A stretch of DNA of 11,314 nt from a candidate division BRC1 bacterium ADurb.BinA292 (GCA_002068205.1 MVZB01000091.1:1-11314), one strand, 5' to 3'; positions 1 through 5,965 are shown, counted from the stretch's first letter. Numbers and translations: made by a program. Notes: generated from the letters alone by a model not told the origin.

Positions 1-476
1 AGCGAGATGAAGGAAACGTCGATCGCGATCAGATCGACCCGTTGCTCGTCGAGCCAGTCCGGCGCCAGATAGCGGGCATTACACCGCTCCAGCAGCCGGA
101 CACGCGGATCCTCGCGCAGCCGGGCATGCAGTTGCCCGCGGCCGGTATCGATCGCCCAGACCGTCGCCGCGCCGTGTTGCAGCAGGCAATCGGTGAAACC
201 GCCGGTCGAGGCGCCGACATCGACGGCGATGCGGCCGCGCAAGTCGGTCAGCCCGAACCGCCGGAGCGCGCCCGCCAGCTTGAGGCCCCCCCGGCTGACA
301 TACGGGCACGGCTCGCCCTTCAGCCGGACCGGCGCGTCGGCGTCGACCCGCTGGCCGGGCTTGTCGACGCGCTGTTCGCCGACGATCACCAGCCCGGCGC
401 GGATGAGCCGTTGCGCCCGCTCGCGACTCTCCGCCAGCGCGCGATCGACCAGAAGCTGATCCACGCGAATCTTCAT
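1..476 (-). CDS. tlyA: TlyA-family S4/FtsJ RNA 2'-O-methyltransferase (C-terminus outside window)
   Basis: The protein begins MKIRVDQLLVDRALAESRER, the S4 RNA-binding domain typical of TlyA (about residues 1-62). The family linker PYVSRGGLKL follows at 59-68. Next comes an FtsJ/RrmJ-type Rossmann methyltransferase domain with SAM motif DVGASTGGFTD at 86-96, and IDVSFIS at 152-158 just before the edge. K66 and D153 fit the first lysine and the aspartate of the K-D-K-E catalytic set. TlyA proteins 2'-O-methylate 16S and/or 23S rRNA cytidines. The older label 'hemolysin A' comes from heterologous haemolysis assays. Only 158 codons of about 240-270 are present because the gene runs off the left end. 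The ATG at 476 is preceded by a GGAAGGGG stretch at a rather long spacing. Family assignment is secure; the exact rRNA target cannot be read from the sequence. Confidence 0.95.
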   Translation of the reverse strand, partial: MKIRVDQLLVDRALAESRERAQRLIRAGLVIVGEQRVDKPGQRVDADAPVRLKGEPCPYVSRGGLKLAGALRRFGLTDLRGRIAVDVGASTGGFTDCLLQHGAATVWAIDTGRGQLHARLREDPRVRLLERCNARYLAPDWLDEQRVDLIAIDVSFIS

Positions 477-566
477 GCACCGCCGGCCAAAGCCCCTTCC
501 CGCCGGGAGCGTCGAGCCAGTTTCATCGTTTCACCAAGCCGCCGACCCGAGGCGTCAATGGCTCGC

Positions 567-998
567 TCATCCCGGATTCGCCTTGCTCTTGCGCACGCGA
601 GAGGCGGTTGAGCTGGCTTTTCGCCCGCGCGCCGCTTTCCTTCTGGCGACGGGCTCGCCCGGTTTTTCATGAAACCGAATATGGATTTCCCGGTTCAGCG
701 CCACGGCGAGTTTCGCGATGGTTTCCATCTGGAAGTTGGCCTGTTCATTGAGAATCTTGCTGACATAGGCCCGCGAGACTCCCATCCGCCGCGCCAATTC
801 TGCTTGCGAGAGCCCTTCAGCTTCCAGCGCGCGCTGAACCTGGTCGATCACCTCATAGCGGATCCCGAACAGCGCAAATTCCCAATCATGCTCCAGATCG
901 GGCAGACCCCGATTTGCCTCTTCGTCCGAGCGCCCCAGCTCGCCGAGCCGACTCAACAGGCCGGGTCCCGGGGCAACGGCTGCGTGCTCTTCCGTCAT
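567..998 (-). CDS. XRE-family HTH antitoxin (HigA-like) of a toxin-antitoxin pair, with basic C-terminal tail
   Basis: This 143-residue protein carries an XRE/Cro-C1 helix-turn-helix at about 50-108. The recognition region runs from SQAELARRMG (64-73) to VSRAYVSKIL (74-83). It is the likely DNA-binding antitoxin for the toxin gene directly upstream. It would bind both the toxin and the pair's own promoter, where a suitable palindrome exists at 1463-1482. The ATG at 998 lies 15 bases after the toxin stop. Its ribosome-binding site AAGGAG overlaps the toxin stop codon (TAAGGAG), so the two are probably translationally coupled. The N-terminal 45 residues (acidic, then WEFALFGIRYEV) would be the candidate toxin-contact part; this is inference. 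The last 25 residues (119-143) hold 10 Arg/Lys in a low-complexity run rich in Ala and Ser, which is unusual for HigA. It could also be a stand-alone regulator, but the gene order argues for an antitoxin. Confidence 0.85.
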   Translation of the reverse strand: MTEEHAAVAPGPGLLSRLGELGRSDEEANRGLPDLEHDWEFALFGIRYEVIDQVQRALEAEGLSQAELARRMGVSRAYVSKILNEQANFQMETIAKLAVALNREIHIRFHEKPGEPVARRKAARGRKASSTASRVRKSKANPG

Positions 999-1013
999 GA
1001 GCTTCGCTTCTCC

Positions 1014-1451
1014 TTATCCGGCGCGCGCGATACGCGCCCCCACAATCCCTGAGACGATCCGGGCACTTTGCCAAAGCAACATACGGCGTTCGGCTTCCTC
1101 AATCTCGGCGCTCTGTCGTTTCAGTTTGTCGCCGCCGCCGATCCAGAAGGTATTGACACAGATCACCGTGGTCATGCCATTTCGATCCAGAAAGCAGTAA
1201 AGCCGGCCGTTGCCGCCCGAAATCTGGATAATCCGCCCTGTCCCGCCAACGCGTTTGATCGTCGACAGTCGGGGCAGATCATCGTACTCGGCGATCATCT
1301 GGAGCTTCTTGAGAACCCGTTTGATTTCCCTCGGGCTGCTCTTGAACCAGGCCGCCAACTCAATCAGCACGTCGCAGCGCGGACCGATCTGTAGCAGGCG
1401 GATCGCCTTGCGTCGTCCACCTTCCTGACCCAACCCCTTGATTGTACGCAA
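1014..1451 (-). CDS. HigB/Gp49-like (RelE-superfamily) toxin, start uncertain
   Basis: The product resembles phage-derived Gp49-like/HigB toxins, small RelE-fold proteins that usually cleave mRNA on the ribosome. Numbering from the TTG at 1451, I see helix-rich residues 28-56 and then beta-rich IKRVGGTGRIIQIS (65-78), NGRLYCFLDRNGMTTVICVN (81-100) and TFWIGGGDKL (101-110). A charged helix EIEEAERRM (116-124) follows, matching the family pattern of strands followed by 'F.KK..kt...ei..A..R'. Toxin-before-antitoxin order is the HigBA arrangement. The start is not settled. The promoter's -10 box lies at 1441-1446, so the TTG at 1451 would be upstream of transcription. More likely starts are TTG at 1433 (near-leaderless) or GTG at 1370 (giving a 118-residue protein). 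An AGGAAGGTGG stretch sits at about 1426-1417 but no ATG follows it in frame. Base composition is visibly less GC-rich than in the neighbours, in keeping with a mobile module. Confidence 0.75.
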   Translation of the reverse strand: MRTIKGLGQEGGRRKAIRLLQIGPRCDVLIELAAWFKSSPREIKRVLKKLQMIAEYDDLPRLSTIKRVGGTGRIIQISGGNGRLYCFLDRNGMTTVICVNTFWIGGGDKLKRQSAEIEEAERRMLLWQSARIVSGIVGARIARAG

Positions 1452-1468
1452 AAGGAGAGGAGTGTCAA
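1441..1468 (-). promoter_or_regulatory. sigma70-type promoter of the toxin-antitoxin operon
   Basis: On the minus strand a perfect -35 box TTGACA (1468-1463) is followed by a 16-base spacer and a -10 box TACAAT (1446-1441), five of six consensus bases. Transcription should begin near 1434-1436 and read into the toxin gene. This limits the true toxin start to positions at or below about 1436. Confidence 0.75.
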
Positions 1469-1482
1469 CCTTCAGGTTAACA
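1463..1482. promoter_or_regulatory. candidate antitoxin operator (20-bp inverted repeat over the -35 box)
   Basis: The left arm TGTCAACCT (1463-1471) and right arm AGGTTAACA (1474-1482) are reverse complements except for one base, with a TC centre. The left arm contains the whole -35 hexamer of the toxin-antitoxin promoter. A dimeric XRE protein bound here would block RNA polymerase, the standard autoregulation of HigBA-type operons. Symmetry and position are seen directly; binding by the antitoxin is inferred. Confidence 0.7.
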
Positions 1483-1534
1483 CCGGCTCGCCGTTCAGGC
1501 TTATTCTTCTCGGCGCTCAGCGTTCCAGACTCTT

Positions 1535-1553
1535 GGGCGGTCGGGGGCCGCCC
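1535..1553 (-). terminator. GC-rich hairpin after the lipoprotein gene (weak terminator candidate)
   Basis: GGGCGG (1535-1540) and CCGCCC (1548-1553) form a 6-bp stem with a 7-base loop, starting 5 bases past the lipoprotein stop codon (1559-1561). No T-tract follows on the minus strand, so an intrinsic terminator is not assured. Without termination, lipoprotein transcripts would read into the toxin-antitoxin genes. Confidence 0.3.
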
Positions 1554-1558
1554 GTCGG

Positions 1559-2242
1559 CTATCGCCGGCTCAGCGGCAGGAAGTAATCCTCTTTCAGATC
1601 CTCGAGCATCCGGGCCACCACGTCGTCGATCACGGCCGACTGCGAGGCCAGTTGCGTCCGGACATCATAGCGTTCGGACCACTCCACCCGGCCGGTCTGC
1701 ACGTCGATCACCTGCGCCTCGATTTCCGCCACGCTCCACCACCAGTGGATCGTCCGGTTTTCGGCCAGATACTGGCGGATGATCCGCCCCGTCAGGATCT
1801 TGTCCGCGCCCAGTTCCTTGCCGTAATCGAGCGGATCGACCTGCCCCAGCAGATCCTGGATCTCCCCTTCGGACAGATGCGGATAGGTATCCTCCAGGAT
1901 CTGGCGCTTGTCGGCGAAGTAATAGCGCAGGTCGATCGCCGAGTAGAGGTTGATGAAATCATACTCGGCCATCGCGCGGTTGAGCGAATCGGCGATCATC
2001 TGGCCGGCGCGCGGGTTCTGCCGCACCGTGCGCGCGCCGAACCACCAGCCGCGGATCGCGCGCGGCGTCGTGCTCATCGAGGGGGGCTGCTCAAACGGGA
2101 GGATCAGCCATTTCATCTTGGGGATGCGTTCGGCCGGAAACCGCGCCTGGCAGCCGCCAAGCGCGCTCAACGGCAGCAGGCAAGCGAGGGTCAAGAGGGC
2201 GGAAATCGAACGCCGCCACGCGCCACGCGCAGGGGAAATCAT
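1559..2242 (-). CDS. CsgG-like outer-membrane/periplasmic lipoprotein of unknown function
   Basis: A 227-residue protein with a classic lipoprotein signal: basic N-terminus (R6, R10, R11), hydrophobic run 14-28 and lipobox LGGC at 28-31, so C31 should be lipidated. The mature part looks like the CsgG/TolB-N type fold of envelope lipoproteins. Strand WLILPFEQ (44-51) is followed by a helix (RAGQMIADSLNRAMAEY) and by 'kELGADKILTGRI' near 142-154, then an IxAQVIDVQTGRVEWSERY-like strand pair. The segment 'GADkIltGrI ... IDvqTGrVeWse' is the strongest family clue. Such proteins often assist export or assembly of surface structures, but no partner gene is present here. The ATG at 2242 has TGGAGG about 11 bases upstream and a promoter candidate at 2299-2326. 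It is transcribed divergently from the glycosyltransferase. Specific function is unknown. Confidence 0.8.
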   Translation of the reverse strand: MISPARGAWRRSISALLTLACLLPLSALGGCQARFPAERIPKMKWLILPFEQPPSMSTTPRAIRGWWFGARTVRQNPRAGQMIADSLNRAMAEYDFINLYSAIDLRYYFADKRQILEDTYPHLSEGEIQDLLGQVDPLDYGKELGADKILTGRIIRQYLAENRTIHWWWSVAEIEAQVIDVQTGRVEWSERYDVRTQLASQSAVIDDVVARMLEDLKEDYFLPLSRR

Positions 2243-2298
2243 GCGTTAAGAAGCCTCCAGGGAGCAGCCGGCGATCCCAGACCGCCAAATGTCAGACC

Positions 2299-2326
2299 AG
2301 CTTATCCCCAGCACAAGGGGTGTCAA
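2299..2326 (-). promoter_or_regulatory. candidate promoter of the lipoprotein gene
   Basis: A perfect -35 box TTGACA (2326-2321) is followed by a 16-base spacer and TAAGCT (2304-2299), which matches only three of six -10 bases. Predicted transcription starts near 2292, giving a leader of about 50 bases before the ATG at 2242. Confidence 0.45.
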
Positions 2327-2482
2327 TGGAAATGCATGATCCAGCAGTGTTCGACCCTTGTCCCACGTCCAATGCCTCCGACATTCGCCTTGTCCGCGGC
2401 GCCGGGCTCTCGTACGATCCATCCTCGGGTTCATTTCCGGTGCGATCCCGCGCGCGCCGGCATCCCGGCCAGTCCGGTCACC
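2327..2482 (+). other. leader region of the glycosyltransferase gene, no clear signal
   Basis: Between the candidate lipoprotein promoter and the glycosyltransferase ATG I find no convincing plus-strand promoter, terminator or small gene. The glycosyltransferase frame stays open through this stretch (an in-frame ATG lies at 2336, others further on). No Shine-Dalgarno sequence supports those starts and their translation does not resemble the family N-terminus. Confidence 0.4.
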
Positions 2483-3592
2483 ATGCACGCCCCACTCACC
2501 CCGGTTCCCCTGCGTCCCGCCGAGCGCGGTGTCCTGGCCGTCGTGCTGGCCGGTGCCCTGCTCCTGCGCGCGCTGGACGCCCTCCTGTGGCATCCGTTCA
2601 CGCCCGACGAGGAATTTACCCTCGCCCTGGGCCGCATGCACTGGGGCGAGATGCTGCGCGCGACGGCGGCCGACACCCACCCGCCGCTCTACTATGCCCT
2701 GGTCAAGCTCGTTTTCCTGCTGACGCCGGATGGATACGCCCCGGCGCGGCTCCTCTCGGTCGCCCTCGCCGGGGCGACGCTGTGGCTGATCTTTCGCTTC
2801 GCGCGCGACGGCTTTTCCCCCGCGGCCGGCTGGGTCGCGCTCCTCTGCGCGTCGTTCGCGCCCTACATGATCTACTGGCAGCACGCGGCGCGGAACCACC
2901 AGCTCCTGCCCCCCGCCGTCCTGCTGATCATCGGGCTGAGCTATCGCTATGCGAGCGGCGGCGGCCGCGCGCGCTGGTGGGCGCTGGCCGCCGCCTGGCT
3001 GGTCGCGATCCAGACCAACTACATGGCCCTCGTCTTCGGCCTCGTCTGGGGCGCGGCGTTCATCCTCGCCGAGCCGATGGCGCCGCGCCGCCGCGCCCGG
3101 CTCGCCGCGACGCCGCTCCCCGGCCTGCTTTCCTTTGTTCCGTGGTTGGGGATTCTGGGGCGGCAGGTCCAGGCCGGCCCGATGAACAAGGGGTTCTTTC
3201 AGGAAACCGTCAGCCCGATCTACCTCTATTTCCACGCCCTGTTCGGCCGGATGGAGCCGTATCAGCCCAACCAGACCGGCCCGCTGTTTCTGCTCGCGCT
3301 GCTCGCGTTCGCGCTCGTCGCGGTGCTGGGGGCGCGGGCGGTCGGCCGCCGCTGGAGCTTCTGGGTTCTGCTGCTCGGCTTGCCGACGATGCCGATCGTG
3401 GCGGCGAAGGCGGCCGGCTGGACGCTCGCCGAGCGCCATCTCGCCTTCGCCCTGCCGGTCTTCTTCGTCTACTGGGGCGCGGCGTGCGTTGCGACAGTCC
3501 GGCAACTTCGCGCCCGATGCCGGGCGCCGGGCGTTCAACAACCCACGGGGGAGGAAACCGCGCCATGCAGCGCACACTTGAAGCCGAAGTGA
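2483..3592 (+). CDS. GT-C fold membrane glycosyltransferase (GT39/PMT_2, ArnT-like)
   Basis: This 369-residue polytopic membrane protein matches the glycosyltransferase family 39 / PMT_2 group, which transfers sugars from polyprenyl-phosphate donors on the periplasmic side. Key features are the first-loop acidic motif FTPDEEFTLALG (39-50) after the first membrane helix, DTHPPLYYALVKL (64-76), PARLLSVALAGATLWLIF (87-104) and the C-terminal AERHLAFALP (316-325) before the last helix. Eight or more hydrophobic segments are visible, including 16-34, 90-106, 113-132, 140-153, 165-195, 211-226, 266-285 and 290-308. It is shorter than many members (450-550 residues) and lacks a soluble C-terminal domain. 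Residues 340-369 are hydrophilic. The ATG at 2483 is chosen because it sits just before the first helix; it lacks a good ribosome-binding site. Its 3' end overlaps the methyltransferase gene by 28 bases. Acceptor unknown. Confidence 0.85.
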   Translation: MHAPLTPVPLRPAERGVLAVVLAGALLLRALDALLWHPFTPDEEFTLALGRMHWGEMLRATAADTHPPLYYALVKLVFLLTPDGYAPARLLSVALAGATLWLIFRFARDGFSPAAGWVALLCASFAPYMIYWQHAARNHQLLPPAVLLIIGLSYRYASGGGRARWWALAAAWLVAIQTNYMALVFGLVWGAAFILAEPMAPRRRARLAATPLPGLLSFVPWLGILGRQVQAGPMNKGFFQETVSPIYLYFHALFGRMEPYQPNQTGPLFLLALLAFALVAVLGARAVGRRWSFWVLLLGLPTMPIVAAKAAGWTLAERHLAFALPVFFVYWGAACVATVRQLRARCRAPGVQQPTGEETAPCSAHLKPK

Positions 3593-4227
3593 TGGATACC
3601 GAGGCCGAGGCGGTCGACTACGACCGGATGGACCACAGCGAGCCGAACGAGGCGTTTGTCGCGCGGCTGATCGAGCTGGGCGCCCGCGGCCGGATGCTCG
3701 ACATCGGCACCGGACCCGGCCATATCCCGCTCCTCGTCTGCGAGCGCATCCGCGATGCCGAGGTGCTGGGCGTCGATCTGGCCGACGCCATGCTGGCCAT
3801 CGCCGAGCGGCGGCGGCGGGCGTCGGCCCACCGCGAGCGCCTGCGCTACGAACGCGCCGATGCCTGCGCGCTGCCGTATGCCGACGGCGCGTTCGATGCG
3901 GTTTTCAGCAACACGATCCTGCACCACATCCCCGATCCGCGGCCGTTTCTGCGCGAGGCGTGGCGCGTGCTGCGCCCCGGCGGCGCCTTCCTGATCCGCG
4001 ACCTCTACCGTCCGCCCGATGAGGCGCGGCTGGAGGACCTCGTCCGGCTCCACGCGGGCGGTTCCAATGCGCATCAGCAGGCGATGTTCCGCGACAGCCT
4101 GATGGCGGCGCTGACGCCCGCCGAGCTCCGCGCACTGCTGCGCGAAATCGGCCTGAACGATCTGGAGCTGACCGTCGACACGGACCGGCACATGTCGCTG
4201 CAGCGGGCGGCCCGCTTGCCATCGTAG
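3565..4227 (+). CDS. class I SAM-dependent methyltransferase (UbiE-like)
   Basis: A 220-residue Rossmann-fold methyltransferase. Motif I is MLDIGTGPGHIPL (44-56), the acidic end of strand 2 is VLGVDLADAML (67-77), the adenine-contact region is RADACALPYADGAFDAVFS (97-115), motif IV/V is NTILHHIPDP (116-125), and VLRPGGAFLIRDL (135-147) follows. The order and spacing are those of the Methyltransf_11/UbiE group. That group acts on quinones, lipids or other small molecules, so the substrate cannot be named. The ATG at 3565 has a strong GGGGGAGGAAA site at 3547-3557 inside the glycosyltransferase gene. A second in-frame ATG at 3592 overlaps the glycosyltransferase TGA (TGATG) and would drop nine residues. 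Either way the two proteins are translationally coupled, suggesting a shared pathway. No membrane segment or signal peptide, so cytoplasmic. Confidence 0.9.
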   Translation: MQRTLEAEVMDTEAEAVDYDRMDHSEPNEAFVARLIELGARGRMLDIGTGPGHIPLLVCERIRDAEVLGVDLADAMLAIAERRRRASAHRERLRYERADACALPYADGAFDAVFSNTILHHIPDPRPFLREAWRVLRPGGAFLIRDLYRPPDEARLEDLVRLHAGGSNAHQQAMFRDSLMAALTPAELRALLREIGLNDLELTVDTDRHMSLQRAARLPS

Positions 4228-4244
4228 GCCCTGCCCGCTAGAAT
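4216..4244 (+). promoter_or_regulatory. sigma70-type promoter for the CDGSH protein gene
   Basis: TTGCCA (4216-4221, five of six consensus bases), a 17-base spacer, then TAGAAT (4239-4244, five of six). It lies across the methyltransferase stop codon (4225-4227). Transcription should start near 4251, about 40 bases before the CDGSH ATG, so this small gene can be expressed apart from the upstream pair. Confidence 0.65.
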
Positions 4245-4291
4245 GACCGGCGTTCAGGCGACTCCAGCCATTTCCACGAGAGAGGATGACC

Positions 4292-4537
4292 ATGGATCCC
4301 GTCATCGCCCAGTGCGCGCCGTATGTCGTCGAGGAGGAACCGGGGACCCGCTACTGGTGCCGCTGCGGCAAATCGGCCCGCCAGCCCTACTGCGACGGCT
4401 CGCACAAGGACACCGACTTTCAGCCGATCCCGATCAAGTTCGAAAAGAAGGAGCGCGTGGCCTGGTGCGGCTGCAAGCATTCGCTCAAGCAGCCCTTCTG
4501 CGACGGTTCTCACCGCAACCTGATGAAGAAGGAATGA
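4292..4537 (+). CDS. tandem CDGSH-type [2Fe-2S] protein
   Basis: An 81-residue protein made almost entirely of two CDGSH iron-sulfur motifs (C-X-C-X2-S-X3-P-X-C-D-G-S-H). Motif one is CRCGKSARQPYCDGSH, residues 23-38. Motif two is CGCKHSLKQPFCDGSH, residues 59-74. Each supplies three Cys and one His to bind a [2Fe-2S] cluster, as in the mitoNEET/Miner family. All eight ligands are intact. There is no membrane anchor, so it is a small soluble bacterial tandem form with a presumed redox or cluster-transfer role. The ATG at 4292 is preferred over the ATG at 4286: the ribosome-binding site GAGAGAGG ends at 4285, 6 bases before 4292 but touching 4286. It has its own promoter at 4216-4244 and converges with the membrane protein gene. 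Confidence 0.93.
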   Translation: MDPVIAQCAPYVVEEEPGTRYWCRCGKSARQPYCDGSHKDTDFQPIPIKFEKKERVAWCGCKHSLKQPFCDGSHRNLMKKE

Positions 4538-4586
4538 GGAGGAAGGGGCGCCCCGGAATTCGGTCGCGGACTGGGCGGTTGATCGG

Positions 4587-4607
4587 TAGCGCCGCCGGCG
4601 GCGGCTA
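4587..4607. terminator. GC-rich hairpin between convergent genes (weak bidirectional terminator candidate)
   Basis: TAGCGCCGCC (4587-4596) can pair with GGCGGCGGCTA (4597-4607) with one bulged G and almost no loop. It ends on the stop codon of the minus-strand membrane protein. A second perfect palindrome, GGGGCGCCCC, lies at 4545-4554, 7 bases after the CDGSH stop. Neither is followed by a T-tract, so termination is only a possibility. Confidence 0.25.
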
Positions 4608-4988
4608 TCTCAGTTCGGTCCGACGCGTCATCTGGTCGCGCTTGAACGCGGCCAGCACGACGGCGATCCATGTCAGCGCCGCGGCCGGGATGACCACCAT
4701 CGCGCCGACGCTCGCCCGGCCGCTCACCAGCAGCAGCAGGCACCAGGCGGTCGCCCACACCGCGATGAACACGATGGAATAATACAGCCCGAAATAGACG
4801 CGATAAAAGTAGAGGCCGGCGCCGATCAGCGCCCCGGCGCAGAAGTTCGCGGCGAAAATGATCTGGCCGTTGCGGTCGAGCAGATCGAGCGAGCCGGCCA
4901 GCAGCCCCAGGATCGCCACCACGATCACGACCCAGACGACATGAAACGCAATCGCCGCCTGCTTGAAGTGATGCCATGTCATCGCCAT
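4605..4988 (-). CDS. four-helix integral membrane protein, function unknown
   Basis: A 127-residue hydrophobic protein with four predicted membrane helices at about 11-33, 43-62, 67-89 and 94-114. Short polar loops connect them (DLLDRNGQ at 35-42), and the basic C-terminal tail KRDQMTRRTELR (116-127) suggests a cytoplasmic C-terminus. The ATG at 4988 (MAMTWHHF) is favoured because GGAGG lies 9 bases upstream; an ATG two codons on is also possible. The frame stays open upstream to 5462, but that part is a shadow of the hydrolase gene. It follows the metallo-hydrolase by 59 bases on the same strand with no promoter or terminator between, so it is probably co-transcribed. I do not recognise the family. 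Confidence 0.75.
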   Translation of the reverse strand: MAMTWHHFKQAAIAFHVVWVVIVVAILGLLAGSLDLLDRNGQIIFAANFCAGALIGAGLYFYRVYFGLYYSIVFIAVWATAWCLLLLVSGRASVGAMVVIPAAALTWIAVVLAAFKRDQMTRRTELR

Positions 4989-5047
4989 GATGGATTGCCT
5001 CCGCGGATTGACATCGCCCCCGACCGGCGCGCGGCCCCCGCTTGTCG

Positions 5048-5662
5048 CTAGCGCGAAATCTCCAGGATTTCCGCCGTTGCCGGGCACGCCCGGACGAACG
5101 CCTCGGCATCGGCCCGTGTGCCGACGATATCGCCCCAATGGTACGGGATGACGCGCCGCGCGCCGATCCGCTCGGCCGCCTGGGCCCCTTCCGCGGCCGT
5201 CATCGTGTAGGTCCCGCCGACGGGGATCAGGGCCGTATCGACCCGCCCGGCGTCGGCCATCTCGGGAATCAGGTCGCTGTCCCCCACGTAGTAAATCGTC
5301 TCGCCCCCGAGGGTGATGATGAAACCGAGCCAGTCGTTGGCGCGCGGGTGAAATTCCTTGTTGATGTTGTAAGCCGGGATCGTGCGCACGGCGACGCCGG
5401 CGATTGTGTGCGCTTCGCCGGGGCGCGCGCCGATCAACGGCGGCGCGATCTTGCCCGCGCAATCCATCGAGCCCAGGATCCGCGTCTCGGGCGTCCGGAT
5501 CTTTTCAATGTCCTCGATCGACAGATGGTCGTAGTGGGTGTGCGAGACGAGGATCAAGTCGGCCTTGGGCTCGTCGGCTTTCAGTTTCCACGGGTCGATA
5601 TAGACCGTCGCGCCGTTGCGCAGCCGGAAGGATGCGTGGCCAAGCCATTCGATTTGAGCCAT
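5048..5662 (-). CDS. UPF0173-type metal-dependent hydrolase (metallo-beta-lactamase fold)
   Basis: A 204-residue single-domain MBL-fold hydrolase of the UlaG/YtkL-like group. It starts IEWLGHASFRL (4-14), the family's first strand pair with a conserved His. The metal site has HTHYDH at 41-46 (HxHxDH), the aspartate in YVGDSD at 125-130 and the histidine in IPYHWGDIVG at 172-181. IPVGGTYTM (146-154) is another group signature. H105 (NKEFHP) is a further candidate ligand. Length is close to the family norm and all metal ligands are present, so an active di-metal hydrolase is expected; the substrate is not known. The ATG at 5662 has AAGGAG 9 bases upstream. It heads a two-gene unit with the downstream membrane protein. 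Confidence 0.9.
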   Translation of the reverse strand: MAQIEWLGHASFRLRNGATVYIDPWKLKADEPKADLILVSHTHYDHLSIEDIEKIRTPETRILGSMDCAGKIAPPLIGARPGEAHTIAGVAVRTIPAYNINKEFHPRANDWLGFIITLGGETIYYVGDSDLIPEMADAGRVDTALIPVGGTYTMTAAEGAQAAERIGARRVIPYHWGDIVGTRADAEAFVRACPATAEILEISR

Positions 5663-5896
5663 AGAGCGGTTCTCCTTTTCCTGTGCGTGTGTCAGTCGTC
5701 ACTCAAGGACGCCTCTTAGCAACTATGACGCCATGGGTTTTAACCATTTTAAAATCAAAGGCCTGGCGATTTTCGATTCCAATTATTCACCGCAAATCGC
5801 CGCGTTTCCGTGCCGGTCGTTTCATCCCCTCGCCTTTTTACGTGTCCTTTCGTGACTCGTGATCGCGCCTTTCTTTGCAAACTTCGCCCACTCATG
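5663..5896 (-). other. AT-rich upstream region of the hydrolase gene with inverted repeat
   Basis: Together with the terminator at 5897-5931 this makes up the 303-base gap between PPDK and hydrolase. The stretch 5735-5790 is markedly AT-rich for this window and should hold the hydrolase promoter. The best minus-strand pair I can find is TTGGAA and TTTGAT at 17-base spacing, only four of six matches each. An 8-bp perfect inverted repeat, GGCGATTT (5765-5772) and AAATCGCC (5794-5801), spans the candidate -35 box, and ATTTTAAAAT (5746-5755) is a perfect palindrome. No gene seen. Confidence 0.35.
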
Positions 5897-5931
5897 AAAA
5901 AAAGGGGGCGAGTCCCATTGGACCCGCCCCC
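5897..5931 (-). terminator. intrinsic (rho-independent) terminator of the PPDK gene
   Basis: Reading the minus strand, a 12-bp GC-rich stem with one mismatch (arms at 5931-5920 and 5915-5904) and a 4-base loop is followed immediately by seven T (5903-5897). It begins about 35 bases past the PPDK stop codon. This is the only textbook intrinsic terminator in the window and separates PPDK from the hydrolase unit. Confidence 0.9.
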
Positions 5932-5965
5932 CGGTGATTTCCGATCTTCGGCGATCGCGGTTGAC

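Noticed and set aside
42..611. A 189-residue plus-strand frame opposite the TlyA gene.
   Set aside because: The minus-strand frame contains S4 and SAM-binding motifs; the plus frame has none.
2320..3564. Extension of the methyltransferase frame far upstream through the glycosyltransferase gene.
   Set aside because: Arg/Pro/Ala-rich out-of-frame translation; the true start is set by the Shine-Dalgarno site at 3547-3557.
2246..3577. A 443-residue minus-strand frame opposite the glycosyltransferase.
   Set aside because: Arg/Gly/Glu-rich composition with no motifs; the plus strand has clear membrane segments and family motifs.
4989..5462. N-terminal extension of the membrane protein frame into the hydrolase gene.
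   Set aside because: Charged low-complexity shadow sequence; GGAGG before the ATG at 4988 supports the short form.
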